60,272 bases of DNA from Candidatus Izemoplasmatales bacterium (GCA_041649275.1 JBAZNL010000009.1:1-60272), one strand, 5' to 3'; positions 1 to 8,010 are shown, counted from the stretch's first letter. Notes: generated by a model not told the origin, from the sequence alone. A program made the numbers and translations.

Positions 1-822
1 ATCGTGAAATACCGTTATGACGCCTATGGCAATACGACTGTTGTTTCAGACACATCAGGAGGCATAGTATCCTTCTACAATCCTTATACGTATCGAGGAT
101 ATCGCTACGACTCCGAAATTGGCATGTATTATCTGAACAGCCGGTACTACAACCCTCAAATCGGCAGGTTCCTCAACGGGGACGGAATGCTCGGTCAAAC
201 TGCAGATCCGATGTCAACGAATATGTTCATTTATGCAAGGAATAATCCTGTACAACTAATTGACGAGCAAGGGTTTTTCTGGCATATAATCGGAGGGGCG
301 TTAATCGGTGCAGCCGTTGGAGCTACAATACAAATACTATCAAACTGTATATCTGGAGACAAATGGTATAATGATTTAGGAGGTGCAATACTTGGTGGCG
401 CGGTGGGTGGTGCACTAACCGCTATGGGGGTTCCGTCGGTCATAGTAGGTTTTAGCGTTGGCCTCGCAACCGGAATTGGAAATCAAATCGATGATGCTTG
501 TGCAAATTGGCAATGCGATATATCGAAAGTGAGCGTCGCAGAAATCGTCGCTGACGGAATCGTATCGGGAATGTTTGCCGGCTTTGGATCATCATTTGCA
601 AACAGTGTTGTTGGTTATTCGAGCAAACAAGTCGCGAGTTGGATAAAACCTCAGTCTTTGTTTAAATTTTTTTCGGGCGGGTTCGGTGATAAGGTTATGT
701 CCATGATAGCGATTGGCAGCGTTCCGAATGTGATTACTGCCGGGATCGATTCGGTAACCAATCTTCCTGATTTTGAGGAAGTAATTACAGATGTATGGAA
801 TTATATCACAAGTTCAAAGTAG
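1..822 (+). CDS. RHS-repeat protein, C-terminal part (5' end outside window)
   Basis: The reading frame is open from base 1, so the true start lies upstream. Residues of about 1-60 show the RHS-repeat-associated core: YRYDAYGN, then YRGYRYDSEIGMYYLNSRYY and NPQIGRF, followed by the usual DP...YARNNP segment. In RHS/YD-repeat proteins this core closes the shell, and what follows is the variable tip. Here the tip is about 180 residues with two long Gly/Ala-rich hydrophobic stretches (IIGGALIGAAVGATI; GGAILGGAVGGALTAMGV), which could be membrane-active. I do not recognise a toxin family in it. Base composition is clearly more AT-rich than the rest of the window, which fits horizontal acquisition. 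A small membrane protein follows 9 bp downstream. Confidence 0.85.
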   Translation: MVKYRYDAYGNTTVVSDTSGGIVSFYNPYTYRGYRYDSEIGMYYLNSRYYNPQIGRFLNGDGMLGQTADPMSTNMFIYARNNPVQLIDEQGFFWHIIGGALIGAAVGATIQILSNCISGDKWYNDLGGAILGGAVGGALTAMGVPSVIVGFSVGLATGIGNQIDDACANWQCDISKVSVAEIVADGIVSGMFAGFGSSFANSVVGYSSKQVASWIKPQSLFKFFSGGFGDKVMSMIAIGSVPNVITAGIDSVTNLPDFEEVITDVWNYITSSK

Positions 823-831
823 GTTATAGAA

Positions 832-1380
832 ATGAGCGAATATACATTCAACAATGACAAAGATTCACAATCTGGTATTGTTGCTATTTCCTTTGTGTTT
901 GTTCTGCTTACAGCATTTTTCGCTTTCGTTTTCATATCTTCGCTTGTTTCTGGTTCGTTGCTTAGTATTATGAATTACTCAACTTTAGGGATATTTTTTA
1001 TGACAATAGTATGTCCTATAGCATTTGCTCGATGCTTATATCGATATGCACTATCTCGAAAATATAGAGCTCATATTGGCGATACTGGTTTTTCGTTGAT
1101 TTATGGACTATCAAAACATAGAGAGAATTTAGTTCGTTATAGTGAAATTTCTCGAATAATAATTATCAACGAAAATAGCGTTTTTGGAAGAACGAAAAAT
1201 ATCATCCTGTTTCGTTTTGGATTTAATTCATCTCTATTTCTGTCGAATTTTAGCAACAAAGACAAGGCTGTTTTTGACGAAATGATTAATGAACTTGAAA
1301 AACGTTCCGGGAAAAAACCACATGAAGTTCGTAAATTTGGACAGATGGTCGAACTAATCGTATTAATGTTGTGGAAATAA
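832..1380 (+). CDS. small membrane protein, possible immunity partner of the RHS tip
   Basis: 182 residues with two hydrophobic segments near the N-terminus (about residues 17-42 and 50-68), then a soluble part of about 110 residues. The latter contains alternating hydrophobic strands (YSEISRIIII, NIILFRFGF) like the small bacterial PH-type domains that follow two membrane helices. The family is not recognised with confidence. It starts 9 bp after the RHS gene and shares its AT-rich composition and codon use, unlike the GC-rich remainder. In RHS and other polymorphic toxin loci the gene directly after the tip usually encodes the immunity protein, so that is the first hypothesis. No strong ribosome site is visible before the ATG, which suggests translational coupling. 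Confidence 0.6.
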   Translation: MSEYTFNNDKDSQSGIVAISFVFVLLTAFFAFVFISSLVSGSLLSIMNYSTLGIFFMTIVCPIAFARCLYRYALSRKYRAHIGDTGFSLIYGLSKHRENLVRYSEISRIIIINENSVFGRTKNIILFRFGFNSSLFLSNFSNKDKAVFDEMINELEKRSGKKPHEVRKFGQMVELIVLMLWK

Positions 1381-1490
1381 GTTGTTGGATATAGCGTAAT
1401 TATTTCAGTGGTTTTACTGGTCTAGTATGGTTTTTAATCAGTGGGTACGCTATGGTATCATATGGGTACAAACTGAGGGGATGAAGTGCC

Positions 1491-1853
1491 ATGCCAAGCA
1501 ATAACTCGAAATATACAGAAGAAATGAGAGAACGGACCGTTCTCCATATTTTGAATTCGGGAAAGTCCGCAACGTCCGTGGCGGAAGAACTCGGAATCGA
1601 CACGAACACCGTGTGCAAATGGGTCAGAGAATATCGCCGGAAGAACAATCTGCCCAGCGCTACGGAAGCCAAGGCCCGTGAACACACCGCGAGGACGGCG
1701 GATCCGAATGACGCGAAACGGAAATTCCGCGAGCTGGAAACCCGACTCAGACAAAAAGAGAAGGAACTGGCGGAAGAGCGGGAGAACGTCGAGATCCTCA
1801 AAAAATCCCTGCACATCTTGATGCGAGCACGCGAAGAAAATGCGAGGCGATGA
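1491..1853 (+). CDS. IS3-family transposase OrfA
   Basis: 120 residues. The N-terminal half is a helix-turn-helix of the Tnp_1 type (TEEMRERTVLHILNSGKS, then SVAEELGIDTNTVCKWVREY), which binds the inverted repeats. The C-terminal half is a charged coiled coil (LETRLRQKEKELAEERENVEILKKS), the leucine-zipper part that mediates multimerisation. The stop codon overlaps the start of orfB as ATGA at 1850-1853. A GAGGGG-like ribosome site precedes the start. This frame appears intact. Confidence 0.85.
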   Translation: MPSNNSKYTEEMRERTVLHILNSGKSATSVAEELGIDTNTVCKWVREYRRKNNLPSATEAKAREHTARTADPNDAKRKFRELETRLRQKEKELAEERENVEILKKSLHILMRAREENARR

Positions 1854-2715
1854 AACGCCTGGACTCCCGATACAGCGTGCGGAGGATGTGCAAGGTGCTC
1901 GTGTCAGCGAGAAGCAGTACTATCAATGGCGAATCCAGGAAGAGCATCGCAACGGTCGGCGATTGGAAGAGCGAGAGCTGGTCCAACGAGTCGAGAACGG
2001 CTTTCATTCAAGTGATGATGCCTATGGGTGTCGGAAGATCACACGAGAGCTCAGAAACGAAGGAATCGCGGTCAGCGAATGGAAAGTGCGGCGGATCATG
2101 CGGGAACATGGCCTCTATTCAGTCACGCAGAAGAAGTATCGGCCCTTCCGCCATCATCAAGAAAACAATCCCTACAAGCAAGATCTCGTGAAGCAGCAGT
2201 TCCGCCCGGACGGTCCCAATATCGTATGGGCGGGAGATGTCACCTACATCAAGACCAGGATCGGCTGGGTCTATTTGGCGGGTGTCATGGATCTCTACAA
2301 CCGCGAAGTGATTGGTTGTGCGACGAGTCAAAGAATCGATACCGAGCTTGTGAAACGCGCCTTGGGAGAAGCCATCGGAAGGTATCCGGAGACGGAAGGA
2401 ACGATCTTCCACAGCGACCGCGGATGTCAGTACGCCAGTGCGGGCTATCAGAATACCTTGACGGCCAACAAGATGCGCGGCAGCATGTCTCGCGGCGGAT
2501 GTCCCTACGACAATTCCTGTGTCGAAAGCTTCTTCGCTCAACTGAAGAAGGAAAGGATCTATCGACGAAAGTATCGTGACCTTAGTGAAGTCGACGCCGA
2601 CTTGTTCGACTCTATCGAACTCTTCTACAATCGAAAGCGGATTCACTCGACGCTCAATTATCAAACGCCGATTGGATACAGATTTAATAATGCGCCTTTA
2701 TTTTGTGGGATTTAA
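1850..2715 (+). pseudogene. IS3-family transposase OrfB, frameshifted near the N-terminus
   Basis: The catalytic part is well preserved: an HTH-21-like region with GCRKITRELRNEGI, then an rve integrase core with WAGDVTYIKT (first Asp), FHSDRGCQYAS (second Asp) and NSCVESFFAQLKKE (Glu), ending NYQTPIGY. The expected N-terminus starting at 1850 (MKRLDSRYSVRRMCKVL) is in a different frame from the rest. The frames join exactly if one G is restored near 1900-1902, giving VLGVSEKQYY. An open frame from ATG 1840 gives an unrelated N-terminus before reaching VSEKQYY. One base therefore appears lost, and this copy is probably inactive unless the gap is a sequencing error. Confidence 0.75.
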
Positions 2716-2812
2716 GTGTTATTATAGATAAAAAGAAATAAATTCAAAACGGAACAAAGTAACCAAGATGCAAAAACGCAAAACCACTGATTAAATTCCA
2801 CTTAGTCCAGTC

Positions 2813-3043
2813 CTGATGAGCGGCCAGTACAACATGAATTTCCATCGGAAACTGATCGACACGATCTACCGGTACGCTGCCATTTCCAGGGAACCCGCGG
2901 TGACGGAAGCGGGCATCAAGTAAGTCTACATCGTCCAAGGATCTCTGTCCATCGTCCAGCTCTGGATCAAGGACGACTTCCGCACCCCGCCGAAGCGGCT
3001 CGCATCCTTCATCTACGAACTTTCGAACAAGATCCTCCTTTGA
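2813..3043 (+). pseudogene. TetR-family regulator, C-terminal remnant with in-frame stop
   Basis: Directly after the IS right end, one frame reads LMSGQYNMNFHRKLIDTIYRY, continues to an in-frame TAA at 2921-2923, and resumes with QLWIKDDFRTPPKRLASFIYEL before a TGA at 3041. The second half resembles the C-terminal ligand domain of TetR/AcrR regulators, where a QW(I/V)xxDF...P segment followed by an amphipathic helix is common. The DNA-binding N-terminus is absent, and it is not on the other side of the IS. The remnant is dead. The family call rests on the short C-terminal match and is moderate. Confidence 0.5.
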
Positions 3044-3148
3044 CGCGTCCGTCGGCTTCTGCCGTCGACGCGACCGGTCCCCGAGATCGCCGGCTTCGCC
3101 ACTTACCTCGGCGACACGACCGAAGCGAACCACAACCTGTTCATCTGA
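3044..3148 (+). other. short coding-like remnant, unassigned
   Basis: In the same frame as the TetR remnant, the next 34 codons end at TGA 3146-3148 and read ...VPEIAGFATYLGDTTEANHNLFI. It has protein-like character but no start codon or ribosome site, so it may be the tail of another broken gene. Nothing else was seen between the TetR remnant and the terminator at 3161. Confidence 0.25.
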
Positions 3149-3160
3149 TCCATCCGAAAC

Positions 3161-3205
3161 GAAAAGTCCTTTCGAAACGGCACTGCCGGTTCGAAAGGAC
3201 TTTTC
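3161..3205. terminator. bidirectional hairpin terminator
   Basis: Perfect 16-bp inverted repeat (3161-3176 with 3190-3205) around a 13-base loop. It has AAAA on one side and TTTT on the other, so it works on either strand. It ends the arsenic operon on the minus strand, abutting the arsC stop codon. Confidence 0.85.
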
Positions 3206-3613
3206 TCATTTCTTGGGAACGATGCCGGAGCGGATTCTCTTCGCGAGGTCGTCGACCTTCCCCTCGATCAGCCGGATCGTCTTCTCCATCTCCTCGTCTC
3301 CCTTTCCGGACGGATCATCCAAACCCCAATCCTCCTCATGGAGGTTCGGGACGAACGGGCAGACCACGCCGCACCCCATCGTCACGAGGACGTCGATCGC
3401 GGGAATCCCGCCGAGGGTCTTCGGACGTTGCAGGACGGTCATGTCGATGCCGTGGAGATCCTTCACGACACGGACGGCATCGGGATTGATCCGCGGCGCG
3501 ACGTGCGTCCCTGCGGAATACGGCTCGATCGCGTCGCCTGCGAATTTGCGCGCCAGCGCTTCGGCGATCTGGCTCCTGCACGAATTGTGCGTGCAGACGA
3601 ACGCCACCTTCAT
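3206..3613 (-). CDS. arsC: arsenate reductase, thioredoxin-coupled (low-molecular-weight phosphatase fold)
   Basis: 135 residues from ATG 3613. The N-terminal P-loop is VCTHNSCRSQIAEA, the CX5R(S) signature of LMWP-type ArsC, with the nucleophilic Cys at residue 8 or so. A later Cys pair region (VTMGCGVVCPF) supplies the Cys relay used to reduce arsenate with thioredoxin. DWGLDDP is the conserved acid loop of the family. The frame is open further upstream, but the sequence before this Met is the antisense of acr3 and not protein-like. The gene is last in the ars operon, one base after acr3, and its stop abuts the terminator. Confidence 0.92.
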   Translation of the reverse strand: MKVAFVCTHNSCRSQIAEALARKFAGDAIEPYSAGTHVAPRINPDAVRVVKDLHGIDMTVLQRPKTLGGIPAIDVLVTMGCGVVCPFVPNLHEEDWGLDDPSGKGDEEMEKTIRLIEGKVDDLAKRIRSGIVPKK

Positions 3614-3614
3614 C

Positions 3615-4655
3615 CTATTCACGGGCGGGAAACCATCCCTTCGTGCGATTGGCGAAGCGGACCAGCACCAGCATCGTCGGGACCTCGACGAGGACCCCGA
3701 CGATCGTCGCGAGCGCGACGGCGGGGGAGAGCGGGAAGAGCGCGATCGCGACGGCGACAGCAAGTTCGAAGAAGTTCGAGGCCCCCACCATCGCCGCCGG
3801 GGAGGCGATGTCGTGGGGCAGCTTGAGCGCCTTGGCGGAAAGATACGTGAGGAAGAAGATCAGAAACGTCTGCAGCACGAGCGGGATCGCGATCAGGAGG
3901 ATGTGAAGGGGATGGTCGAGGATCGTCTGCGCCTGCAGGCTGAAGATGATCACGAGCGTGAGAAGCAGGCCGATCGTCGTGACCGGTTCGAATCGGCGGA
4001 TGACGACGTCGTTCAGATAGCCGGTTCCGCGTTTCCGGATCACGAGCCGCCGCGTCAGCGCGCCGAGCGCGAGCGGAACGACGACGAAGAGCGCGATCGA
4101 CACGAAGAGCGTGTCGAGCGGGACCGTGAAACCGCCGATGCCGAGCTGGAGCGCGACGATCGGGGCGTAGAGGACGAGGATGATGATGTCGTTCGTCGCG
4201 ACCTGCACGAGGGTGTGGGCCGCATTTCCCTTCGTGAGCGAACTCCAGACGAAGACCATCGCCGTGCAGGGGGCGGCGCCGAGCAGGACGGCGCCGGCGA
4301 GGTAGTCGGCACCGATCTCGGGCATCACGCCCTTGTAGAGGACGAGGAAGAAGAGGCTCGCGATCGCGAACATCGTGAAGGGCTTCACGACCCAGTTCGC
4401 GATCCACGTGAGGACAAGCCCCTTCGGATTCCTGCCGACGTTCCGGATGCTCGCGAAGTCGATCTTGAGCATCATCGGGTAGATCATGAGCCAGATCAGG
4501 ACGGCGATGACGACGTTGACGTCGGCGACTTCGAAGGCCCCGAAGAATGCCGGCACGGCCGGGAACGCGATCCCGATCCCGACGCCGGCGGCCATGCAGA
4601 GGAGGACCCAGACCGTCAGGTATTTCGCGAAGAAGCCGAGGCTATTTCTTTCCAT
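3615..4655 (-). CDS. acr3: arsenite efflux permease Acr3
   Basis: 346 residues, about ten hydrophobic segments, the usual size for Acr3 (bile/arsenite/riboflavin transporter superfamily). Family landmarks are LIWLMIYPMMLKIDF near the start, WIANWVVKPF, and GAAPCTAMVFVWS, which carries the conserved Cys implicated in arsenite transport. It exports arsenite made by ArsC across the cytoplasmic membrane. It overlaps the preceding thioredoxin-metallothionein gene by 14 bp and is followed after 1 bp by arsC, so the genes are probably translationally coupled. Confidence 0.93.
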   Translation of the reverse strand: MERNSLGFFAKYLTVWVLLCMAAGVGIGIAFPAVPAFFGAFEVADVNVVIAVLIWLMIYPMMLKIDFASIRNVGRNPKGLVLTWIANWVVKPFTMFAIASLFFLVLYKGVMPEIGADYLAGAVLLGAAPCTAMVFVWSSLTKGNAAHTLVQVATNDIIILVLYAPIVALQLGIGGFTVPLDTLFVSIALFVVVPLALGALTRRLVIRKRGTGYLNDVVIRRFEPVTTIGLLLTLVIIFSLQAQTILDHPLHILLIAIPLVLQTFLIFFLTYLSAKALKLPHDIASPAAMVGASNFFELAVAVAIALFPLSPAVALATIVGVLVEVPTMLVLVRFANRTKGWFPARE

Positions 4656-5079
4656 GGCCGCAGCACGGCTCGGAGGATTCGTGGCGGCAGTCCTGCTTCG
4701 GCCGTTCGGGAGCCGGCGTGCATTCGCACTTGCCGTCGACGCATTCGCACGTCTCGTTCTCGCAGTCGCACTTGCCGTCGACGCATTCGCAGTCGCACTT
4801 GCCGTCCTCGCAGCAGCCGGCCTTCGTTTCGGCCGCGGCCGGACGGCGCTTCTCGATCATCTCGAGGATCTGCGCGACGGTCGCGAGACGACCCGACGAC
4901 ATGACCTTGCCGTCGATGACGATGCCGGGGGTCGACAGCACCCCGAGTTCCATGATCCGTTCCGGATCGGTGACGTGCTCGACGGTGACGAAGAGTCCCG
5001 CCGCAGCCGCGGCCTTGACCGCGTTCTCGTAGTTCAACTGGGATTTCTTGCAGCAGCCGCCCAAGGCTTGGATGATCAT
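4642..5079 (-). CDS. thioredoxin-like protein fused to a Cys-rich metallothionein-like tail
   Basis: 145 residues. Residues 1-78 form a small thioredoxin-like fold of the redox-active disulfide type: a vicinal Cys pair at 9-10 (ALGGCCKKS) and a cis-Pro loop (STPGIVIDG, about 49-57). Residues 89-140 are a hydrophilic tail holding 14 cysteines in CxC and GKCxC units (CVDGKCDC, CVDGKCEC), ending CCGHGKK. Such clusters bind soft metals in metallothioneins. The gene lies between arsP and acr3 and has a GGAGGAAC ribosome site. A role as thiol donor, arsenite chaperone or sequestrant is likely but inferred. The tail is encoded by repeated DNA at about 4720-4815. I know the small thioredoxins of ars operons but not this fusion. 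Confidence 0.8.
   Translation of the reverse strand: MIIQALGGCCKKSQLNYENAVKAAAAAGLFVTVEHVTDPERIMELGVLSTPGIVIDGKVMSSGRLATVAQILEMIEKRRPAAAETKAGCCEDGKCDCECVDGKCDCENETCECVDGKCECTPAPERPKQDCRHESSEPCCGHGKK
4720..4815. repeat. degenerate in-gene tandem repeat coding the Cys-rich tail
   Basis: On the + strand the block GCACTTGCCGTC(GAC) recurs at about 4726, 4768 and 4795, with GCATTCGCA between copies. It encodes the repeated VDGKCxC units of the thioredoxin-metallothionein fusion. The copies are near-identical at the DNA level, so unit number could change by slippage. Confidence 0.6.
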
Positions 5080-5109
5080 GTGTGGTTCCTCCGTATGATT
5101 TTGTCTTCT

Positions 5110-6126
5110 TTAGAACAGAAACTGAAGGGCATTGAAGCCGTATCCGATCAGGACGATGCCGGCGACCACGATCGCGATGAACCAGAGGAGCAGTTTCCAC
5201 TTGACGACGCGCTTGAGCATCACCATCGAAGGGAGCGAAAGCGCCGTCACCGCCATCATGAAGGCGAGGATCGTGCCGAGCCCGGCGCCTTTGGCGAAGA
5301 GCGCCTCGGCGACGGGAATCGTCCCGAAGATGTCGGCGTACATCGGCACGCCGACGAGGGTGGCGATCAGGACCGAGAAGGGGTTGTCGCCGCCGAGGAC
5401 GGATTCGATCCAGGCGGACGGGATGAGGTTGTGGATGACGGCCCCGATCGCGACGCCGATCGCGATGTAGAGGACGACCTTCCTGTAGGTGGAGAGCATC
5501 TGGTCCTTCGCATAGACGACCCGGTCCTTCGTCGTCATCGCTTCGACCTCGGCGTCGACCGCCGCTCCGGCGGTGACGAACGGTTCGATCTGACGGCCGA
5601 GACCGGTCTTGTCGATGATCGTCCCGCCGAGGACGGCGAGCACGAGGCCGACGGCCACGTAAGCGAGCGCGACCGGAAGACCGAAGGCTCCCGTCAGGAG
5701 CACGAACGCGCCGAGATCGACGAGCGGGCTGGAGATCAGGAAGGAGAACGTCACGCCCGGCGACAGGCCGGCGCGGGTGAAGCCGATGAAGATCGGGATC
5801 GACGAGCAGCTGCAGAACGGCGTCACCGTCCCCAGCAGGGCGCCGAAGGCATTGGCGCCGATCCCCTTCTTCTTCGCGAGCAGGCGCTTCGTGCGCTCCG
5901 GCGGAAAGAAGCTCTGGATGTAGGAGATGACGAAGATGAGGAGACAGAGGAGAATCCCGATCTTGACGAAGTCGTAGAGGAAGAACAGGAGGATCCCGCC
6001 GACGCGCGACAAGGAGAAGCCGGAACCGCCGACGGCGTCGAGCAAGAGCGAAAACAGGTCGTGAAGCCACTTCATGCCGAGGATCTGGGTCGAGACGAAG
6101 TCGCCGACCGCCTTCAGGAAGTCCAT
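5110..6126 (-). CDS. arsP: ArsP-type permease (organoarsenical efflux, DUF318)
   Basis: 338 residues with about eight membrane segments. The signature TPFCSCSSIPIFIGF, with its Cys pair, is diagnostic of the ArsP/DUF318 permeases that export trivalent organoarsenicals. A second family motif, SSPLVDLGA, follows, and the repeat half contains LVGVPMYADIFGTIP. The start at 6126 is one base after the arsR stop, with a GGAGCG ribosome site inside arsR. The position right after arsR in an ars operon supports the function. Substrate specificity cannot be read from the sequence. Confidence 0.88.
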   Translation of the reverse strand: MDFLKAVGDFVSTQILGMKWLHDLFSLLLDAVGGSGFSLSRVGGILLFFLYDFVKIGILLCLLIFVISYIQSFFPPERTKRLLAKKKGIGANAFGALLGTVTPFCSCSSIPIFIGFTRAGLSPGVTFSFLISSPLVDLGAFVLLTGAFGLPVALAYVAVGLVLAVLGGTIIDKTGLGRQIEPFVTAGAAVDAEVEAMTTKDRVVYAKDQMLSTYRKVVLYIAIGVAIGAVIHNLIPSAWIESVLGGDNPFSVLIATLVGVPMYADIFGTIPVAEALFAKGAGLGTILAFMMAVTALSLPSMVMLKRVVKWKLLLWFIAIVVAGIVLIGYGFNALQFLF

Positions 6127-6127
6127 C

Positions 6128-6427
6128 TCACGCTCCGCACGCGGTGCATTCCGGCGCCACCGTTCCGATCGCGTCGACGTATTCCATGATCCGCGCGACG
6201 GCGTCCGGATCGATTCCGTAGAAGATCCACTTGCCGCGCCGCTCGGAGACCACCAGTCCGCTTTCGACGAGCACGTTCATGTGATGCGACAGCGTCGGTT
6301 GCGAAATCGGGAAGCGTTCGAGCAGCTGGCAGGCGCAGCGTTTCTCGGTCGTGAGGAGCGTCATCACTTCGACCCGGATCGGATCGGAGAGGGCCCTGAA
6401 CAGGCGTGCGGACTCGGTGTAATTCAT
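6128..6427 (-). CDS. arsR: ArsR-family metalloregulatory repressor
   Basis: 99 residues from ATG 6427, which has an AGGTGG site nine bases upstream. The frame is open further upstream, but that region is the promoter and operator. Winged helix: LFRALSDPIRVEVMTLL, then recognition helix ISQPTLSHHMNVLVESGLV and wing ERRGKWIFYGI. Metal-binding CxC sits at the start of helix 3 (KRCACQLL), the classic ArsR arsenite site. A further CxxC is at the C-terminus (ECTACGA). It should bind the palindrome in its own leader and release it on arsenite or antimonite. Confidence 0.93.
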   Translation of the reverse strand: MNYTESARLFRALSDPIRVEVMTLLTTEKRCACQLLERFPISQPTLSHHMNVLVESGLVVSERRGKWIFYGIDPDAVARIMEYVDAIGTVAPECTACGA

Positions 6428-6441
6428 GGAAGCCACCTCAT

Positions 6442-6490
6442 ATAGACATTCATCTATTTGTATTTTATCAGAACGTCCCGAGGACGTCAA
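6442..6490 (-). promoter_or_regulatory. ars operon promoter and ArsR operator
   Basis: On the minus strand a -35 TTGACG (6485-6490) and -10 TAAAAT (6462-6467) are separated by exactly 17 bases. Just downstream, at 6442-6457, is the inverted repeat ATAGA-N6-TCTAT, resembling ArsR-family operators and placed where a bound repressor would block initiation. The arsR ATG follows. Confidence 0.75.
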
Positions 6491-6623
6491 GCCCCTCCAT
6501 CCTCCGAGAATGATGGAATCCCGAACCTGATGCGGAAAAATTCCGGGGATTTCTATGGAAAAACGCGCGATTCAATGATATGATGAAACAAAATGACGCC
6601 ATCGGCGGAAGGAGGAGATCGTC

Positions 6624-7988
6624 TTGCAGGACTACCGGACCCGGCGCGCCGCGCGCTCGGCACTCCTGAAACGGCAGATGCTCCTGAAATGGATCGCCGG
6701 CTTCACGGTCACGATCGCCGCGACCGTCGTCGCCGCATTCGTTCCCGCGGCTGCGGCCGAAGCGACGTTCCTCTCCGTCACCGCCGCCGGCACCGACATC
6801 GCCTACGAGGCGTACGTCGACGCTTCGCTCGACGAATCGGGGGACGCCGCGATCCGCGTCGTCGCCCGCGACCAGTTCGGCGACCGCGAACAGACCGTCT
6901 TCGCCGGCAGGTCCTCGGGCGTTTTCACCGGTCTGAAGGCGGATACCGAATACCGCCTTCTGATCGAGATCGATTCCGGTTTCGGCTGGCGGACTCTCGC
7001 CCGCACGGACGTGTCGACCGACCCCGGACCCGGGGGCGCGATCGTCGGCTATTCGGTCGAGGAGACCGGCGGATATCAATGGGAAACCTTCCAGAACTAC
7101 GCCGTCTCCATTCATGTTGCCGATCCCGAAGGAGTATTCGCGGAGGTCGGGTTCCGATATCAGTACCTTCCGTTGTCGCAGCTCAGCGAGCCGGATCCGT
7201 TCGGCTGGACGACGGTCGCGGTGACGTCCCCCGACCAAATCGTTCAGTTGCCGCCGCTCTGGAAAACCGATTACCGTTTCTTCTGGATCCTCCAGGCCAC
7301 CACCGTAACCGCCGAAACGGTCATCCTCGACCAGCGGACGTTCGATACCTCCCCCGTCTTCTTCGCCTACCTCGGCGCGTATGACGCCGGCGTCGATTGG
7401 CTCGACGTTTCCGCGCACGTCGAAGCGAATCCGCGCGTCGAAGCCGTCTTCGAGATCCTCGTGACATGCCCGCAGGGAGAGACCGTGGCGCGATTCCGTG
7501 TCGAACCCTCGGAGTCGGAAGAACAGGAACTTCCCGAAAGTTCGGATACGGGTGTCACGCGCGTGGACGGACTTCTTCGCGCGACCGAGTACCATCTTTC
7601 GCTGGATGCGACCTATGTCGATCCCACGACGGGTTTTTCGGTTACGGAAACGATTGCGTCCGGTCACGCCTGGACGATGCCGCCGTATTCGGGTTCGTTC
7701 GGCTGGACCGAAACCGATCAGGAATTCGACTTCCATGCCGATTACGTCGATCCGTCCGGGGTTCTCGGACCGATCTACTACCATGTCTATCGATGGGTGG
7801 ACGGGATCTATCAATACCATTCCGGCGGCGAAGTCCAGTTGACGGTCGACGGCGACCGCCGGACGGCTGCCTTCACCGTCCCGGTCCCGGGCGACCGTTA
7901 TCGCATTCTCGTCAGTCTCACGAAAACGCCGATCGCAGAGATCGCCTATTCCAGCAGCCTCGCGGACATCGTCCGCAACCCCGCATGA
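6624..7988 (+). CDS. membrane-anchored surface protein with repeated beta-sandwich-like domains
   Basis: 454 residues from TTG 6624, chosen because GGAGGAG sits six bases upstream. A basic N-terminus is followed by one hydrophobic segment (about residues 22-44), a signal peptide or anchor. The rest is acidic and strand-rich, in about three to four units of roughly 100 residues. Each unit holds tracts such as DPEGVFAEVGFRYQY or DPSGVLGPIYYHVYRW and TEYRLLIEI/TEYHLSLDA, like fibronectin-III or other Ig-like repeats. No catalytic motif was seen. It lies 22 bp before the MscS gene on the same strand, so the two may be co-transcribed. The specific family is not recognised. Confidence 0.6.
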   Translation: MQDYRTRRAARSALLKRQMLLKWIAGFTVTIAATVVAAFVPAAAAEATFLSVTAAGTDIAYEAYVDASLDESGDAAIRVVARDQFGDREQTVFAGRSSGVFTGLKADTEYRLLIEIDSGFGWRTLARTDVSTDPGPGGAIVGYSVEETGGYQWETFQNYAVSIHVADPEGVFAEVGFRYQYLPLSQLSEPDPFGWTTVAVTSPDQIVQLPPLWKTDYRFFWILQATTVTAETVILDQRTFDTSPVFFAYLGAYDAGVDWLDVSAHVEANPRVEAVFEILVTCPQGETVARFRVEPSESEEQELPESSDTGVTRVDGLLRATEYHLSLDATYVDPTTGFSVTETIASGHAWTMPPYSGSFGWTETDQEFDFHADYVDPSGVLGPIYYHVYRWVDGIYQYHSGGEVQLTVDGDRRTAAFTVPVPGDRYRILVSLTKTPIAEIAYSSSLADIVRNPA

Positions 7989-8010
7989 GTCCGGGAGGAA
8001 GGAAGAAAAC

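Larger units (their letters stand above)
1416..2811 (+). mobile_element. IS3-family insertion sequence
   Basis: Two overlapping transposase frames are bounded by imperfect terminal inverted repeats of about 29-30 bp. The left end is at about 1416-1445 and the right end at about 2783-2811. The repeats share an exact TTTAATCAGTGG block plus an outer ACTGG.CTA block, with one gap between them. The two-frame orfA/orfB arrangement with an ATGA overlap and a DDE integrase core is typical of IS3. I could not find a convincing target-site duplication: the flanks do not match, and the right flank is a truncated gene whose missing part is not on the left, so a deletion or rearrangement probably followed insertion. 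Confidence 0.8.

Noticed and set aside
1840..1902. Programmed frameshift rather than mutation in the IS3 transposase
   Set aside because: The frame break lies inside orfB, after the ATGA junction, and has no slippery A-run. A single lost G explains it directly.
2744..3133. Minus-strand open frame of 129 codons across the TetR remnant
   Set aside because: Its translation is not protein-like, whereas the plus strand gives a recognisable regulator tail with one stop.
3978..3992. GGTTCGAATC, resembling a tRNA T-loop
   Set aside because: It lies inside acr3, with no acceptor or anticodon stems around it.
4720..4815. Repeated blocks that could suggest a CRISPR-like array
   Set aside because: The repeats are short, in frame and code for the Cys-rich tail; there are no spacers of uniform length.
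3213..4904. Plus-strand open frame of about 560 codons over the ars genes
   Set aside because: Antisense shadow of arsC, acr3 and the thioredoxin fusion; charged low-complexity translation.
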